Assembly: GCA_903916195.1 (NCBI GenBank)
Contig: CAIWVP010000034.1
Span: forward strand, 25,156 to 89,155
DNA length: 64,000 bases
Reading direction: 5' to 3'
DNA from: an uncultured Verrucomicrobiota bacterium
Lineage (GTDB): Bacteria > Verrucomicrobiota > Verrucomicrobiia > Limisphaerales > UBA9464
The translations under genes and the position numbers were made by a program. This document shows, in pieces, positions 19,688 to 28,360 of the stretch. The notes under the pieces are model-generated. The model searched no databases, had not been told where the DNA came from, and saw only the letters and a list, made by a program, of their open reading frames with translations. Position 1 is the first letter of the stretch. Each line of letters opens with the position of its first letter.

Positions 19688-20953
19688 ATGGATCCCCACT
19701 ACGATTACAAGCGATACGCCGTCCTTTATGTGGATGACGAGGAGAAGTCCCTGAAGGGCTTCGATCGCGGCTTCAAGGACACTTTCCGCATCCTCACGGC
19801 GACCAACGCCGACGATGCCCTGCGCTTGATCGAGACCCAAGGTGATGAGATCGGCGTCATCATGTCCGACCAGCGGATGCCCGGCATGAAGGGCGTGCAG
19901 TTCCTGGAGCGCTCGCGCCAGCTCCGGCCCAAGACCGTCCGCATCCTCGCGACCGCCTTCACCGACCTGGATGCCGCCATCAGCTCGGTCAACAACGGCG
20001 CCATCTACAAGTACGTCTCCAAGCCCTGGGAACCGTACGAGCTGGACCACGTGCTCAAACGTGCCCTCGAGTTCTACACGGTCCAGAACGAGCGAGACCA
20101 ACTGCTGCGCGAGAAGATGTCGGTGCTGCACAAGATGGTGATCACCGACCGCGTGCTCAGCCTCGGGGTGCTCGCCGCCGGCCTCGGCCACCACGTGCGC
20201 AACGCGATGTCGGCCGTCCGCACCTTCCTCGACCTCGCGCCCGAGATGCTCCACCGCGAGAGCCTCGATCTCAACCAGCTCCACCACCCGGCTTTCTGGC
20301 AAGATTTCCACCACAAGGTGCAGGGTCGTGTGAAGCTGCTCGTCGACCTGCTCGACGACCTCTCCGACCACACGCAACCGGGACCGTTCCAGTTCGACAG
20401 CGAGATCGGTCTGCGCGACGTGATCTCCGACGGGGTGACCGAGATCGGTCTCGAGCTGGCCGGCCGCCGCATCCAGGTCATCAACGATATCCCGTCGGAT
20501 CTGCCGCGCCTGCTCGTCGACCTTCCGAAGATCCGCAAACTCTTCCAGCTCCTCCTCCGCGACGAGCTGACCAACCTCCAGGACGGCGCAACCATCCGGT
20601 TCGAGGCCGCTGCCCGCGAGGCCACCGCTCTCCAGCCTGCCGGTGTCGAGCTCTTGATCCAGGACGACGGACCGGGCCTCCCCCAGGCCTCGATCATGGC
20701 GGTCTTCGACCCGTTCTTCGTCCGGAACGACAGCCCGGACGAGTTCGGGATCTACCTCATGGCGTGCTACTTCATCGTGTACCATCATGGCGGCACGATC
20801 CATGTGGGACCGGGCAAGGACGGAGGCCTCGCGTTCCGCATCTGGCTCCCGTTGGCGCCCGGCATCGGGACGGCGAGCGAAGAGAACGCAGATTTCCTTG
20901 TCCGGGTGATGACCAACGAACGGCTTTGGGAACGCCTGCTCGCGACCCCCTGA
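19688..20953 (+). CDS. response regulator with C-terminal kinase-like domain
   Basis: A 421-residue soluble protein 32 bases after the hybrid kinase. The receiver domain is at 10-130: Asp16/17 in YVDDEE, phospho-acceptor Asp61 in SDQRMPGMKG, and Lys112 in YVSKPW. Such 'ATAFTDLDAAISSVNNG...YKYVSKPW' receivers are typical of RpfG/PhcQ-like regulators. A helical dimerisation segment follows with His168-His169 in LGHHVRNAMS. The ATP-binding part looks degraded: the N-box position reads LLLRDELTNL without the key Asn, and the G2 box reads DEFGIYLM instead of GxGLGL, though DDGPGL is present. It may bind or respond without being an active kinase. Same operon as the genes on both sides. Confidence 0.8.
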   Translation: MDPHYDYKRYAVLYVDDEEKSLKGFDRGFKDTFRILTATNADDALRLIETQGDEIGVIMSDQRMPGMKGVQFLERSRQLRPKTVRILATAFTDLDAAISSVNNGAIYKYVSKPWEPYELDHVLKRALEFYTVQNERDQLLREKMSVLHKMVITDRVLSLGVLAAGLGHHVRNAMSAVRTFLDLAPEMLHRESLDLNQLHHPAFWQDFHHKVQGRVKLLVDLLDDLSDHTQPGPFQFDSEIGLRDVISDGVTEIGLELAGRRIQVINDIPSDLPRLLVDLPKIRKLFQLLLRDELTNLQDGATIRFEAAAREATALQPAGVELLIQDDGPGLPQASIMAVFDPFFVRNDSPDEFGIYLMACYFIVYHHGGTIHVGPGKDGGLAFRIWLPLAPGIGTASEENADFLVRVMTNERLWERLLATP

Positions 20954-20965
20954 GCCTCCGGATGT

Positions 20966-22246
20966 ATGTCGCCACCCCCCTCCATGCACCCGGTCCGCGC
21001 CGGCGGCGTCCTGACGGCGGACAGCCCGGCGTTGCCGCCGCTGCCCGTGCGCCGTCCCGTGCTGCTCGTGGTCGACGACGACGAGCCGCTGCGGCAGGCG
21101 TTGCGGCTCATCTTCGAGTACCAATACGAGGTCGTGCTCGCCGCGTCCGGACCGCACGCGCTCTCGCTGATCCAGCGCGGGCTCTTCGATGTCGCGGTCG
21201 TGGACATCCGCATGCCCGGCATGTCGGGCTTCGAGTTCCTCGAGCGCTCGCGGACGGTGGACCCCGACATCCAGACGGTGATCCTCAGCGGGCAGAGCAC
21301 CTTCGAGATGGCCCGCCAAGCGGTGCGGCTCGATGCGTTCGATTTCCTGCCGAAGCCGTTCGACTTGCAGGTGCTGCGGCAGACCATCCAACAGGCGGCC
21401 CGGCGACGCGCATGGCTGCGGTTCGAGAAGAAACGCGAGGCGGCGCTCCAGCGCGCGGTGACCGCCGCGGAGACGGCCGCGCAGGAACGTGACCTGCTGG
21501 TCAGCCTCTTGTCCGAATTCCGCGCCCCGCTCAACTCGATCTCCGCGGGGGCGGCAGCCCTGGACCAGGAGTTGACCCGGCAATCCACACCCTCCGAGCC
21601 GCAGGTCGCGGCGTGGCGCCACCAGCTCCAGGAGCTCGGCCGCCAAGCGACCCTCTGTGTCCAGTTGGCGGGCGGCCCCCGGCAGGACCTCTCGTCGCCC
21701 GGTCCGCCCGAAGGCGTGCCAGCCGTGCAGGTGATGGACGACCTGGGACGCTTGCTCCGCGTGCACCCGGCGTCCAAGGGCCACCAGCTCACGATCCGCC
21801 CGCCCGCGCTGCCCGCGGGCTTGAAGGCGCGGGAGGCGGACCTGCTCCGCATCCTGGTGAACCTCGGCCGCAACGCGCTCGAATCCTCCGAGGTGCCGCA
21901 CCGCGTGGACTTCGAATCGTGGCTGGTCAACGAACCGGTCCTGCTCGACGGCCCTGAACGTTCCCAAGGCCGCTTCGTGCTGCGCGAGACGTTCGAGAAC
22001 CGTCCGCCCCTGCTCGCGATCGCGGTCAAGGACGACGGCCCGGGGATCTCGCCGGAAATTTGGCCGCACCTCTTCCAAACCGCTGTCACGACCAAGCCCG
22101 GCAGGGGCGATGTCGGCCTCGGACTCACCTCGGTGCGGGACCTCGTCGCCGCCACCGGATGCGCCCTGGAGATCCGCAGCGAGCCCGGATCCGGGACCAC
22201 GGCCACGCTCTACGTGCCGGTCGTCCGCCCGGTGGACCCTTCGTAG
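20966..22246 (+). CDS. response regulator with C-terminal kinase-like domain, phospho-His missing
   Basis: A 426-residue protein 12 bases after the previous gene, clearly in the same operon. The receiver domain (about 30-145) has the acidic patch VVDDDE, phospho-acceptor Asp80 in VVDIRMPGMSG, and Lys130 in FLPKPF. A coiled region leads to a dimerisation helix reading VSLLSEFRAPLNSISAG at 179-195. Compared with the usual SHEFRAPLNSI, the His is absent, so it cannot autophosphorylate in the normal way. The ATPase part keeps NLGRNALESSE, DDGPGISPEI and GDVGLGLTSV. It could be a phospho-receiver that modulates the partner kinases. The next gene, pyk, is 64 bases away and appears separate. Confidence 0.8.
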   Translation: MSPPPSMHPVRAGGVLTADSPALPPLPVRRPVLLVVDDDEPLRQALRLIFEYQYEVVLAASGPHALSLIQRGLFDVAVVDIRMPGMSGFEFLERSRTVDPDIQTVILSGQSTFEMARQAVRLDAFDFLPKPFDLQVLRQTIQQAARRRAWLRFEKKREAALQRAVTAAETAAQERDLLVSLLSEFRAPLNSISAGAAALDQELTRQSTPSEPQVAAWRHQLQELGRQATLCVQLAGGPRQDLSSPGPPEGVPAVQVMDDLGRLLRVHPASKGHQLTIRPPALPAGLKAREADLLRILVNLGRNALESSEVPHRVDFESWLVNEPVLLDGPERSQGRFVLRETFENRPPLLAIAVKDDGPGISPEIWPHLFQTAVTTKPGRGDVGLGLTSVRDLVAATGCALEIRSEPGSGTTATLYVPVVRPVDPS

Positions 22247-22310
22247 ACGGCGAATAGGTTCGCCCGCCCGCGGCGTGTCCGGTATCGCTCGCCCGGCCTC
22301 GCGCCGACCC

Positions 22311-23722
22311 ATGCGCAGAACCAAGATCATCGCCACGCTCGGGCCCGCCACCGACTCGTCCGAGATGCTCGGACGCCTCATCGACGCGGGCATGGACTCG
22401 CCCGGCTGAACATGTCCCACGCCACGCCCGATTGGGTGCGCCGCGTCGTGAAGGACATCCGCGCCCACTCCAAGGCGCGCGGCGTCGCCATCGGGATCCT
22501 GCTCGACACCCAAGGCCCCGCGATCCGCACCGGCGATGTGCCGGCGAAGATCCCCCTCGCGGTCGGTGACCGCTTCGTCTTCACCGTCCAAGGCGACTCG
22601 CTCCGTCCCGACGAAGGTGTCAAGGGCACGTCCGTCGGCTACGACGGGTTCGCGGCGGACGTCGAGGTCGGCAAGACGCTGATCGTGGACAACGGCGAGC
22701 TGCGGATGCGCATCCTCTCCAAGACAGCCACACGGGTCGTGTGCGAAGTGCTCACCGAGGGGCAGATGGGCAGCCGACGCCACATCAACCTCCCCGGCGT
22801 CCGCGTCTCGCTCCCTGCGTTGACCGACAAGGACAAGGCCGACGTGGAGCTCGGGCTCGAGGTCGGGGTCGATTTCATCGCGCTCAGCTTCGTCCGCGAT
22901 CCCGATGACATGGCGCAGCTGCGCGCGCTCGTGGCCGGTTCGCCGCACCAGCCCAAGCTCATCGCCAAGATCGAGCACCAGTTCGCGGTGGACCACTTCG
23001 AGGCCATCGCCCGGGCCTCCGACGGCGTGATGGTCGCGCGGGGCGACCTGGGCATCGAGTGCCCGTACGAGGAGCTGCCGATCATCCAGCGCCGCATCGT
23101 CAAGAAGTGCCAGGAGATCGGCCGCCCGGTGATCGTCGCAACGCATCTGCTCGAGAGCATGATCACGAACCCGATGCCCACGCGCGCGGAGATCACCGAC
23201 GTGGCGAACGCCGTGTTCGAGCAGGCCGACGCCATCATGCTCAGCGGCGAGACGACCGTGGGGAAGTACCCGCTCCAGTGCATCGAGGTGTTCGACACCG
23301 TCACCCGCCGCATCGAGCGGAGCGGTGGAGCCGATTACCACCACGCCGCCGAGCTCACGTCGCCGCGGCAGAAGCTCGTGAAGAGCGCGGTGCTGCTCGC
23401 CGACGAACTGAAGGCCGCCGCCATCGTGGTCTTCACCCGGCGCGGCCACATGGCCCGCTACGTCTCGTGGCTCCGGCCGCGTTTTTCCCCCATCTACGCC
23501 TTCGCCGACCGCTGGACGACCGCGGAATCCCTCGCGATCTGCCGCGGCGTCGTGCCTGGTGTCGTCCCGTTCACCCACGCGGAACCGGACAAGACCGTCG
23601 ACGCCGCCCTCGCGTCGCTGATGGCGAAAGGCCGACTCAAGCGCGGCGATGCCGTCGTCGTGCTCAGCATCGTCACCGCCGGCGACCAGCTCGTGGACGC
23701 GGTGACGATGCGCGTGATCTGA
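22311..23722 (+). CDS. pyk: pyruvate kinase, apparent one-base deletion near the N-terminus
   Basis: Pyruvate kinase makes ATP and pyruvate from phosphoenolpyruvate in glycolysis. The ATG at 22311 opens MRRTKIIATLGPATDSSEML, the classical N-terminus, but the frame stops at 22407-22409 after AGMDSPG. The next frame continues RLNMSHATPDWVRRV and runs to 23722. Family consensus AGMDVARLN-SH is restored by one G between 22397 and 22398 (GAC-GTC-GCC-CGG in place of GAC-TCG-CCC-GG). The rest has normal motifs: DTQGPAIRTG, KIEHQFAVDH, ARGDLGIECPYEELP and LSGETTVGKYP. The corrected length is 470 residues. Either this is a sequencing error or the gene is damaged; an ORF from ATG 22412 alone would lack the first strand of the barrel. 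Confidence 0.88.
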
Positions 23723-23823
23723 CGACCGGCGGCGAGGTCCGGCGCGGCGTGGGGCGCTTTGTCAGGACCGCCTGTGCTCGACCGGCTCGACGTCCCGTGA
23801 CCCCGCCGTCGGCGCGGCGCTGC

Positions 23824-24576
23824 TCAGCCGATCTCGATGCCCACCGGGCAGTGGTCGCTGTCCATGACGTGGGGCTGGATGAACGCGCGCCGGAGGCTCG
23901 GCCGGAATGCGGCGCTGACCATGAAGTAATCGATCCGCCAACCGATGTTCCGCGCACGGGCGGTGCCCATCGGGCTCCACCAAGTGTAGTGGCCGCCGCC
24001 CTTCTCGAACTCGCGGAAGGTGTCCACGAACCCGGCGTCGATGGCAGCGCCGAAACCGGCGCGCTCCTCGGGCGTGAAACCGTGGTTCTTCATGTTCGCC
24101 TTCGGGTTCGCGAGATCGATCTCCGTGTGGGCGACGTTCAGGTCGCCGCACCAGATCACCGGCTTCTTCTGCTCGAGCGTCTTGAGGTAGGCGAGGAAGT
24201 CGACGTCCCAACGCTGACGGTAAGGGAGCCGAGCGAGCTCGCGCTGCGAGTTCGGCACGTACGCGTTCACCAGGTAGAAATCTCCGTGTTCGGCGGTGAG
24301 CACGCGGCCTTCGTTGTCATGGTCCCCGATGCCGATGCCTTGGGTGACCGCGATGGGTTTCGTCTTGGTGAATATCGCGGTGCCGGAGTAGCCCTTCTTC
24401 ACGGCCGAGTTCCAATAGGTCTGGTAGGTGGCCGGCCAGACCGGCTCGACCTGGTCGGGCGAGCACTTGGTCTCCTGGAGGCAGAGGATGTCGGGCGCCT
24501 CGTCGGCGAGGTAGGAGAGGAAGTTCTTCCTCAGCACGGCCCGCAGACCGTTCACGTTCCAAGAGATGAGCTTCAT
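23824..24576 (-). CDS. xth: exodeoxyribonuclease III
   Basis: A 250-residue AP endonuclease/3'-5' exonuclease for base excision repair. ATG at 24574-24576 gives [19 protein letters not shown], the family N-terminus; longer in-frame versions upstream add only low-complexity sequence. The catalytic set is visible: Asn7, Glu35 in LQETK, Asp145 and Asn147 in GDLNVAH, and Asp241-His242 in DSDHCPVG near the end. The length matches the ExoIII/XthA family. It is convergent with pyk, with 101 bases between them, and is the last gene of a run of minus-strand genes, but 346 empty bases separate it from the HhH gene upstream. Confidence 0.94.
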   Translation of the reverse strand: MKLISWNVNGLRAVLRKNFLSYLADEAPDILCLQETKCSPDQVEPVWPATYQTYWNSAVKKGYSGTAIFTKTKPIAVTQGIGIGDHDNEGRVLTAEHGDFYLVNAYVPNSQRELARLPYRQRWDVDFLAYLKTLEQKKPVIWCGDLNVAHTEIDLANPKANMKNHGFTPEERAGFGAAIDAGFVDTFREFEKGGGHYTWWSPMGTARARNIGWRIDYFMVSAAFRPSLRRAFIQPHVMDSDHCPVGIEIG

Positions 24577-24922
24577 GACGGCGAAGATGGCGGCAGAAGC
24601 CCGCCGGAGCGGAAAGCAGAATCGCGACGAGGACGCCATGGACCGGCGTGGCGGCGAAGGGAGGATGGCTTCGCTGGAGGAACGTCTGTCGGGAAGCTGG
24701 GCGGCCTCGACCTTCACCCGGCCCTCTCCGTCGGGGAGGGTCTCCACGACGGTCGAGGCCCACGGATCGTGGACAGGGACCTGAACGGTGCGCCCGGGAG
24801 ATCCGCGTCAGCAGCCGGACCACGGACGGGGCCAGCGATGCCCGGCCGCCATCCATCGGCCTGATCAGTCCCTGCCTTCGTTCCCTTCCGTCAGGTTCCT
24901 CTTGTTCTTTCCGGGGCCCGCT
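24577..24922. other. 346-base gap without a supported gene
   Basis: Between the xth start and the end of the HhH protein gene I find only short ORFs with no recognisable domain. It should contain the xth promoter, but I could not pick out a convincing -35/-10 pair or a terminator for the upstream gene. Confidence 0.5.
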
Positions 24923-25291
24923 TCACTTCGCCGGCTTGCCTGCGACGACCCGCGGGCGCAGCCCCTCCAACGTCTTCGGGCCGATGCCGCTCACCTTGGC
25001 CAAGTCGTCGACCACGTCGTAGGGCCGGCCCGCGATGATGCGGCGGGCCATCGCCTCGTTGACCCGCGGGAGCAGCATGAGGTCGTCCGCCGAGGCCGTG
25101 TTCAAGTCGACGACCTTGGCGGAGGCCCCGGCGACCTGCTCGCGCGACCCGGGCTTGCCGCACTGTTTCAGGCCGACGGCCGCGAGCAGCGCGGCCACGG
25201 CGAGGCCGGCGAGCTTGGAGACGATGCGCGACGTCACGTTGCGCGTGACGCGCCCGGCGATGTCGCCGACGGGGCCGAAGGACCGGCTCAT
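24923..25291 (-). CDS. ComEA-like helix-hairpin-helix protein
   Basis: A 122-residue protein with an N-terminal membrane anchor or signal segment (about 27-42, LAGLAVAALLAAVGL) and a C-terminal double helix-hairpin-helix domain: VVDLNTASADDLMLLPRV, then YDVVDDLAKVSGIGPKTLEGL. This is the ComEA-type DNA-binding module that binds incoming DNA in competence systems; many bacteria also have stand-alone versions of unknown role. No competence genes are nearby, so the function is left open. Its ATG at 25289-25291 lies 16 bases after the stop of the DUF1080 gene, so the two are probably co-transcribed. Confidence 0.82.
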   Translation of the reverse strand: MSRSFGPVGDIAGRVTRNVTSRIVSKLAGLAVAALLAAVGLKQCGKPGSREQVAGASAKVVDLNTASADDLMLLPRVNEAMARRIIAGRPYDVVDDLAKVSGIGPKTLEGLRPRVVAGKPAK

Positions 25292-25307
25292 TCGGAGCGG
25301 GCGCGGA

Positions 25308-26027
25308 TCAATCCAGCTTGCGCAGCCAGATGTTGCGGTAGCGGACCGGGTTGCCGTGGTCCTGGAGGAACAGCGGGCCCTTCGGCGTCACGCCGGAGAA
25401 CTTCGCCGCCGTGGTCGAGTCGCCTTTGACCGGGACGTGGTCCTGCACGAGCACGCCGTTGTGCAGCACCGTGAAGGAACCTTCGGCGACCTTGCCGTCC
25501 GCGCCGGGCACCGGCGGATGGAACACGATGTCGTAGGCCTGCCACTCGCCGGGCTTGCGGCTCGCGTTCACCAAGGGCGCGTTGTGCAGATAGAACGCGG
25601 CGGCCTGGCCGTTGAAGTAGGTCGGGTTCTTCCAGGAATCGAGCACCTGGATCTCGTAGCGGCCCTGGAAATACACACCGCTGTTGCCGCGGCCCTGGCT
25701 GTCGCCCTTCACCTCGGCGGGCGCGGCCCACTCGATGTGGAGCTGGATCGCACCGAACTCCTCCTTGGTCGTGATGCCGCCGCCATGGACCTCGGCGTAA
25801 CCGTCGGCGATGCGCCACCCGGGGGCCGGATCCTTGTCGCCCTTCCACGCGGAGAGGTCCTTGCCGTCGAAGAGCACGATGGCATCCGACGGCGGGGCGC
25901 CGGCGACGCCGGCCGTGACCACGGCCGGTTCCTTGGCAGTGGGGTTGCCCGCGGCGGAAGCGGCGAGGACAAGGGCGGCGTTGGTGACGAGCGCGAAGCG
26001 CCGGAGGCAGGGCAGAGGAGTTTTCAT
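25308..26027 (-). CDS. DUF1080 (3-keto-disaccharide hydrolase type) secreted protein
   Basis: A 239-residue secreted protein. ATG 26025-26027 opens a signal peptide (RRFALVTNAALVLAASAAG). The DUF1080 jelly-roll follows: AIVLFDGKDLSAWKGD, WRIADGYAEVHGGGI, FGAIQLHIEWAAP, RGNSGVYFQGRYEIQVLDSW, GEWQAYDIVFHPP, and the end PVRYRNIWLRKLD. DUF1080 is very abundant in planctomycetes and Verrucomicrobia; some members hydrolyse 3-keto-disaccharides or bind sugars. The exact substrate cannot be read from the sequence. It starts 34 bases after the cytochrome-WD40 gene, so the two form an operon. Confidence 0.9.
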   Translation of the reverse strand: MKTPLPCLRRFALVTNAALVLAASAAGNPTAKEPAVVTAGVAGAPPSDAIVLFDGKDLSAWKGDKDPAPGWRIADGYAEVHGGGITTKEEFGAIQLHIEWAAPAEVKGDSQGRGNSGVYFQGRYEIQVLDSWKNPTYFNGQAAAFYLHNAPLVNASRKPGEWQAYDIVFHPPVPGADGKVAEGSFTVLHNGVLVQDHVPVKGDSTTAAKFSGVTPKGPLFLQDHGNPVRYRNIWLRKLD

Positions 26028-26061
26028 CGTTGGGATCGGGGATATGCCACGGAGGGGAAGA

Positions 26062-27438
26062 TCAGTTGGCGGAGGCGACCGGCTTGCGCATCGCCTCGGG
26101 GGGGACGGGATCGAGCACGGCGCGGACCTTGCCGTCGGCCGGATCGAACACGCGCACGAGGCCGTCGAAGCCGGCGGTGACGAGCCGTTTGCCGTCGGGC
26201 GAGAAGGCCAGCGCGAAGACCGCACCGCCGTGGCCGCCGCAGGTCGCGGCGCGCTTGCCGTCGTCGGTCTTGTAGACGCGGACCTCGCCGCCGACGCTCC
26301 CGGCGGCGAGCAGCAAGCCGTCGGGCGAATAGGCGAGGGCCTGCACCGGGCCGGGCTGCCGCTCGAACTCGCGGACGAGGTTCACGTCGTTGTTGCCCGA
26401 GGTGCGGTCCTGGTTCTCCTGCATCTTGTAGGCGCGCACGCCGCCTTCGGCACCGCCGTACGCGGCCCATTCCTGCTTGGGATGCCGGGCCATGCTCACG
26501 ACCGGTTCGAGCAGCTTGTTGACGTCGTCGATGAACTGGCCGTTGGCGGTGTTGATCAACTTCATCGCGCGGTCCCGGCTTCCGGAGAGCAGGCGCTGGC
26601 CGTCGTCCAGCCACGTGGTGCGGAAGACCCAGTCGCTGTGGTTGTCGAACTTCATCAGCTCCTTGCCGTCGGTCGACGACAGCACGCGCACGGTCTTGTC
26701 GGCACCTCCGAACGCCAGCTTGGAGCCGTCGGGCGACCAGGAGACGCCGAAGAGAGAATCGCTACCGACCTTGAAGGACCGCTCCTGCTGCGCCGTCGCC
26801 GGATCCCAGACCTCGATCTCGCCGAAGCGGGCCGGCGCGCCTCCGGCCACGGCGAGGCGCCTGGAATCCGCGGTGAACGCCAGCGCCTCGATGCGCGGAG
26901 ATTCGCCGACGAGCCGCGCCTTGAGCGCAAGGTCGCCGGCGTCGAGCAGGAAGACCTCGTGATACCCCGCGACCGCGAGCCACCGGCCGTCGGCCGAGAA
27001 CGCGACCGCGGTGGTCACCGGAGGCGAGAGATACGTGGGCGGCTCCTTGAGCTTGGTGGAGTAAGCGTCGGCGGGCGTGTCGTCCTTGGCGCCCTCGCGG
27101 ATCCAACGCTCGACCAACGCGACCTCGGCGGGCGAGAGAGGATCGCCTTCCTTCGGCATCGACGGCTCTTTGCCGGCGACCTCCTCGAGGACGAGCGATT
27201 TCGCCGGATCGCCTGCAACGAAGCTCGGACCGTGCTTGCCCGCCTTGAGGAAGCCCGCGTAGGTCGAGGTGTCGACCTCGCCCTTGAGCTTGTTCGGGTT
27301 GTGGCAGCCGTTGCAGGAGCGCCGGAAGACCGGCGTGATGTCGTGGAACCACGACACGGGCTTCTCGGCCGCGACGGCGGAGAAGGCCGCGCCCAACGCG
27401 GCCAACAACGGCGCGGTGATCTTCGCGGAGCGTCTCAT
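26062..27438 (-). CDS. planctomycete-type cytochrome c domain fused to WD40 repeats
   Basis: A 458-residue exported protein. ATG 27436-27438 starts the signal peptide (MRRSAKITAPLLAALGAAFSAVAA); an in-frame ATG at 27457-27459 is possible but adds nothing to it. Residues about 30-125 form the cytochrome domain: heme motif CNGCH at 42-46, and PSMPKEGDPLSPAEVALVERWIREGA, where the Met probably serves as second heme ligand. From about 140 there are WD40 blades (VAFSADGRWLAVAG, VSWSPDGSKLAFGG, LAFSPDGKRLVTAG) making one propeller. It is thought to be periplasmic and electron-transferring, but no partner is known. It leads the operon with DUF1080 and is divergent from bioD. Confidence 0.92.
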   Translation of the reverse strand: MRRSAKITAPLLAALGAAFSAVAAEKPVSWFHDITPVFRRSCNGCHNPNKLKGEVDTSTYAGFLKAGKHGPSFVAGDPAKSLVLEEVAGKEPSMPKEGDPLSPAEVALVERWIREGAKDDTPADAYSTKLKEPPTYLSPPVTTAVAFSADGRWLAVAGYHEVFLLDAGDLALKARLVGESPRIEALAFTADSRRLAVAGGAPARFGEIEVWDPATAQQERSFKVGSDSLFGVSWSPDGSKLAFGGADKTVRVLSSTDGKELMKFDNHSDWVFRTTWLDDGQRLLSGSRDRAMKLINTANGQFIDDVNKLLEPVVSMARHPKQEWAAYGGAEGGVRAYKMQENQDRTSGNNDVNLVREFERQPGPVQALAYSPDGLLLAAGSVGGEVRVYKTDDGKRAATCGGHGGAVFALAFSPDGKRLVTAGFDGLVRVFDPADGKVRAVLDPVPPEAMRKPVASAN

Positions 27439-27575
27439 GGTGTCTGCACACGAAACCATGGGCGCGGCTGTTCGGTGAAGTTTTTTCCTCGGATGAAATC
27501 ATCCCGGCCAAAATGTCCGGCGCGTCGGCGATCACGCGGCTCGCACCAAGGGCCGGTATCGTGTCTGCTGGGCAC

Positions 27576-28253
27576 ATGGGCGCGACGTGGTTCATCACCG
27601 GCACCGACACGGGCGTGGGCAAGACCTTGCTGACCGGGCTGCTCGCACGTCGTCTGCGCGCGACCGGCGGCCGGTTCCGCGCGGTGAAACCGTTCTGCTC
27701 CGGCGGCCGGGAGGATGCCGAGACGCTCTTCGCCGCGCAGGGCGGGAGGGTCCCGATGGACGAGATCAACCCGTGGCATTTCCGCGCGCCGCTCGCACCG
27801 TTGGTCGCCGCCCGTCGCCAAGGCGTCCGCGTGACGCTGGAGGAAGCGGTGGCATTCCTCCGGCGGTCGGCGCGCGGCCGCGACCAGTTGCTCGTGGAAG
27901 GCGCGGGCGGATTGCTGAGCCCGCTGGGCGAAGGCTTCTCGGCCCGGGAACTGATCCGCGCGACCCGTGCCCGTGTGCTGGTCGTCTGCCCGGACCGCCT
28001 CGGAGCGATCAACCAATCGCTGCTCGTCTTCACGGCGTTGCCGAAGATGGTCGCGGCGCGGGCGAAGCTGGTGCTTTCCGCGACGGCCGAGCCCGACGGT
28101 TCGTGCCGGACCAACCGCACCGTGCTTGCCGAGCTGCTCGGCGCGGACCGCGTCCACGTGTTGCCGAGATCGGGCCCGGAAGAGCTCGCCGCGATCGAGG
28201 AGGACCGGATGTCGGCGAGGTTGAAGCGGAACCTGGACGCGCTGCTCGCTTGA
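27576..28253 (+). CDS. bioD: dethiobiotin synthetase
   Basis: A 225-residue ATP-dependent enzyme that closes the ureido ring of dethiobiotin from 7,8-diaminopelargonate and CO2. ATG 27576 gives MGATWFITGTDTGVGKTLLT with the BioD P-loop GTDTGVGKT at 9-17. Lys in FRAVKPFCSGG, the EGAGGLLSPLG loop (about 128-138) and CPDRLGAINQSLL are family landmarks. An in-frame ATG at 27513 would place 21 unrelated residues before the first strand. No other biotin gene (bioA, bioB, bioF) is near, so it is an orphan copy here. It is divergent from the cytochrome-WD40 gene with 137 bases between the starts. Confidence 0.93.
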   Translation: MGATWFITGTDTGVGKTLLTGLLARRLRATGGRFRAVKPFCSGGREDAETLFAAQGGRVPMDEINPWHFRAPLAPLVAARRQGVRVTLEEAVAFLRRSARGRDQLLVEGAGGLLSPLGEGFSARELIRATRARVLVVCPDRLGAINQSLLVFTALPKMVAARAKLVLSATAEPDGSCRTNRTVLAELLGADRVHVLPRSGPEELAAIEEDRMSARLKRNLDALLA

Positions 28254-28360
28254 AGACGGGCTCCGGGAAAGGGGTTTGAGCCCCGGTGAGGCCGGGCTAG
28301 GGTCGCGGGCCGTAGACCTGCCACAGATGATCCGGCATCGGTCCGCGGACAGGATCTTCC

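Noticed and set aside
19559..23578. A 1339-residue open frame on the minus strand
   Set aside because: It is antisense to three well-supported genes and part of pyk; its composition (Arg, Gly, His, Val, Leu rich) is what GC-rich antisense frames give, and no domain is visible.
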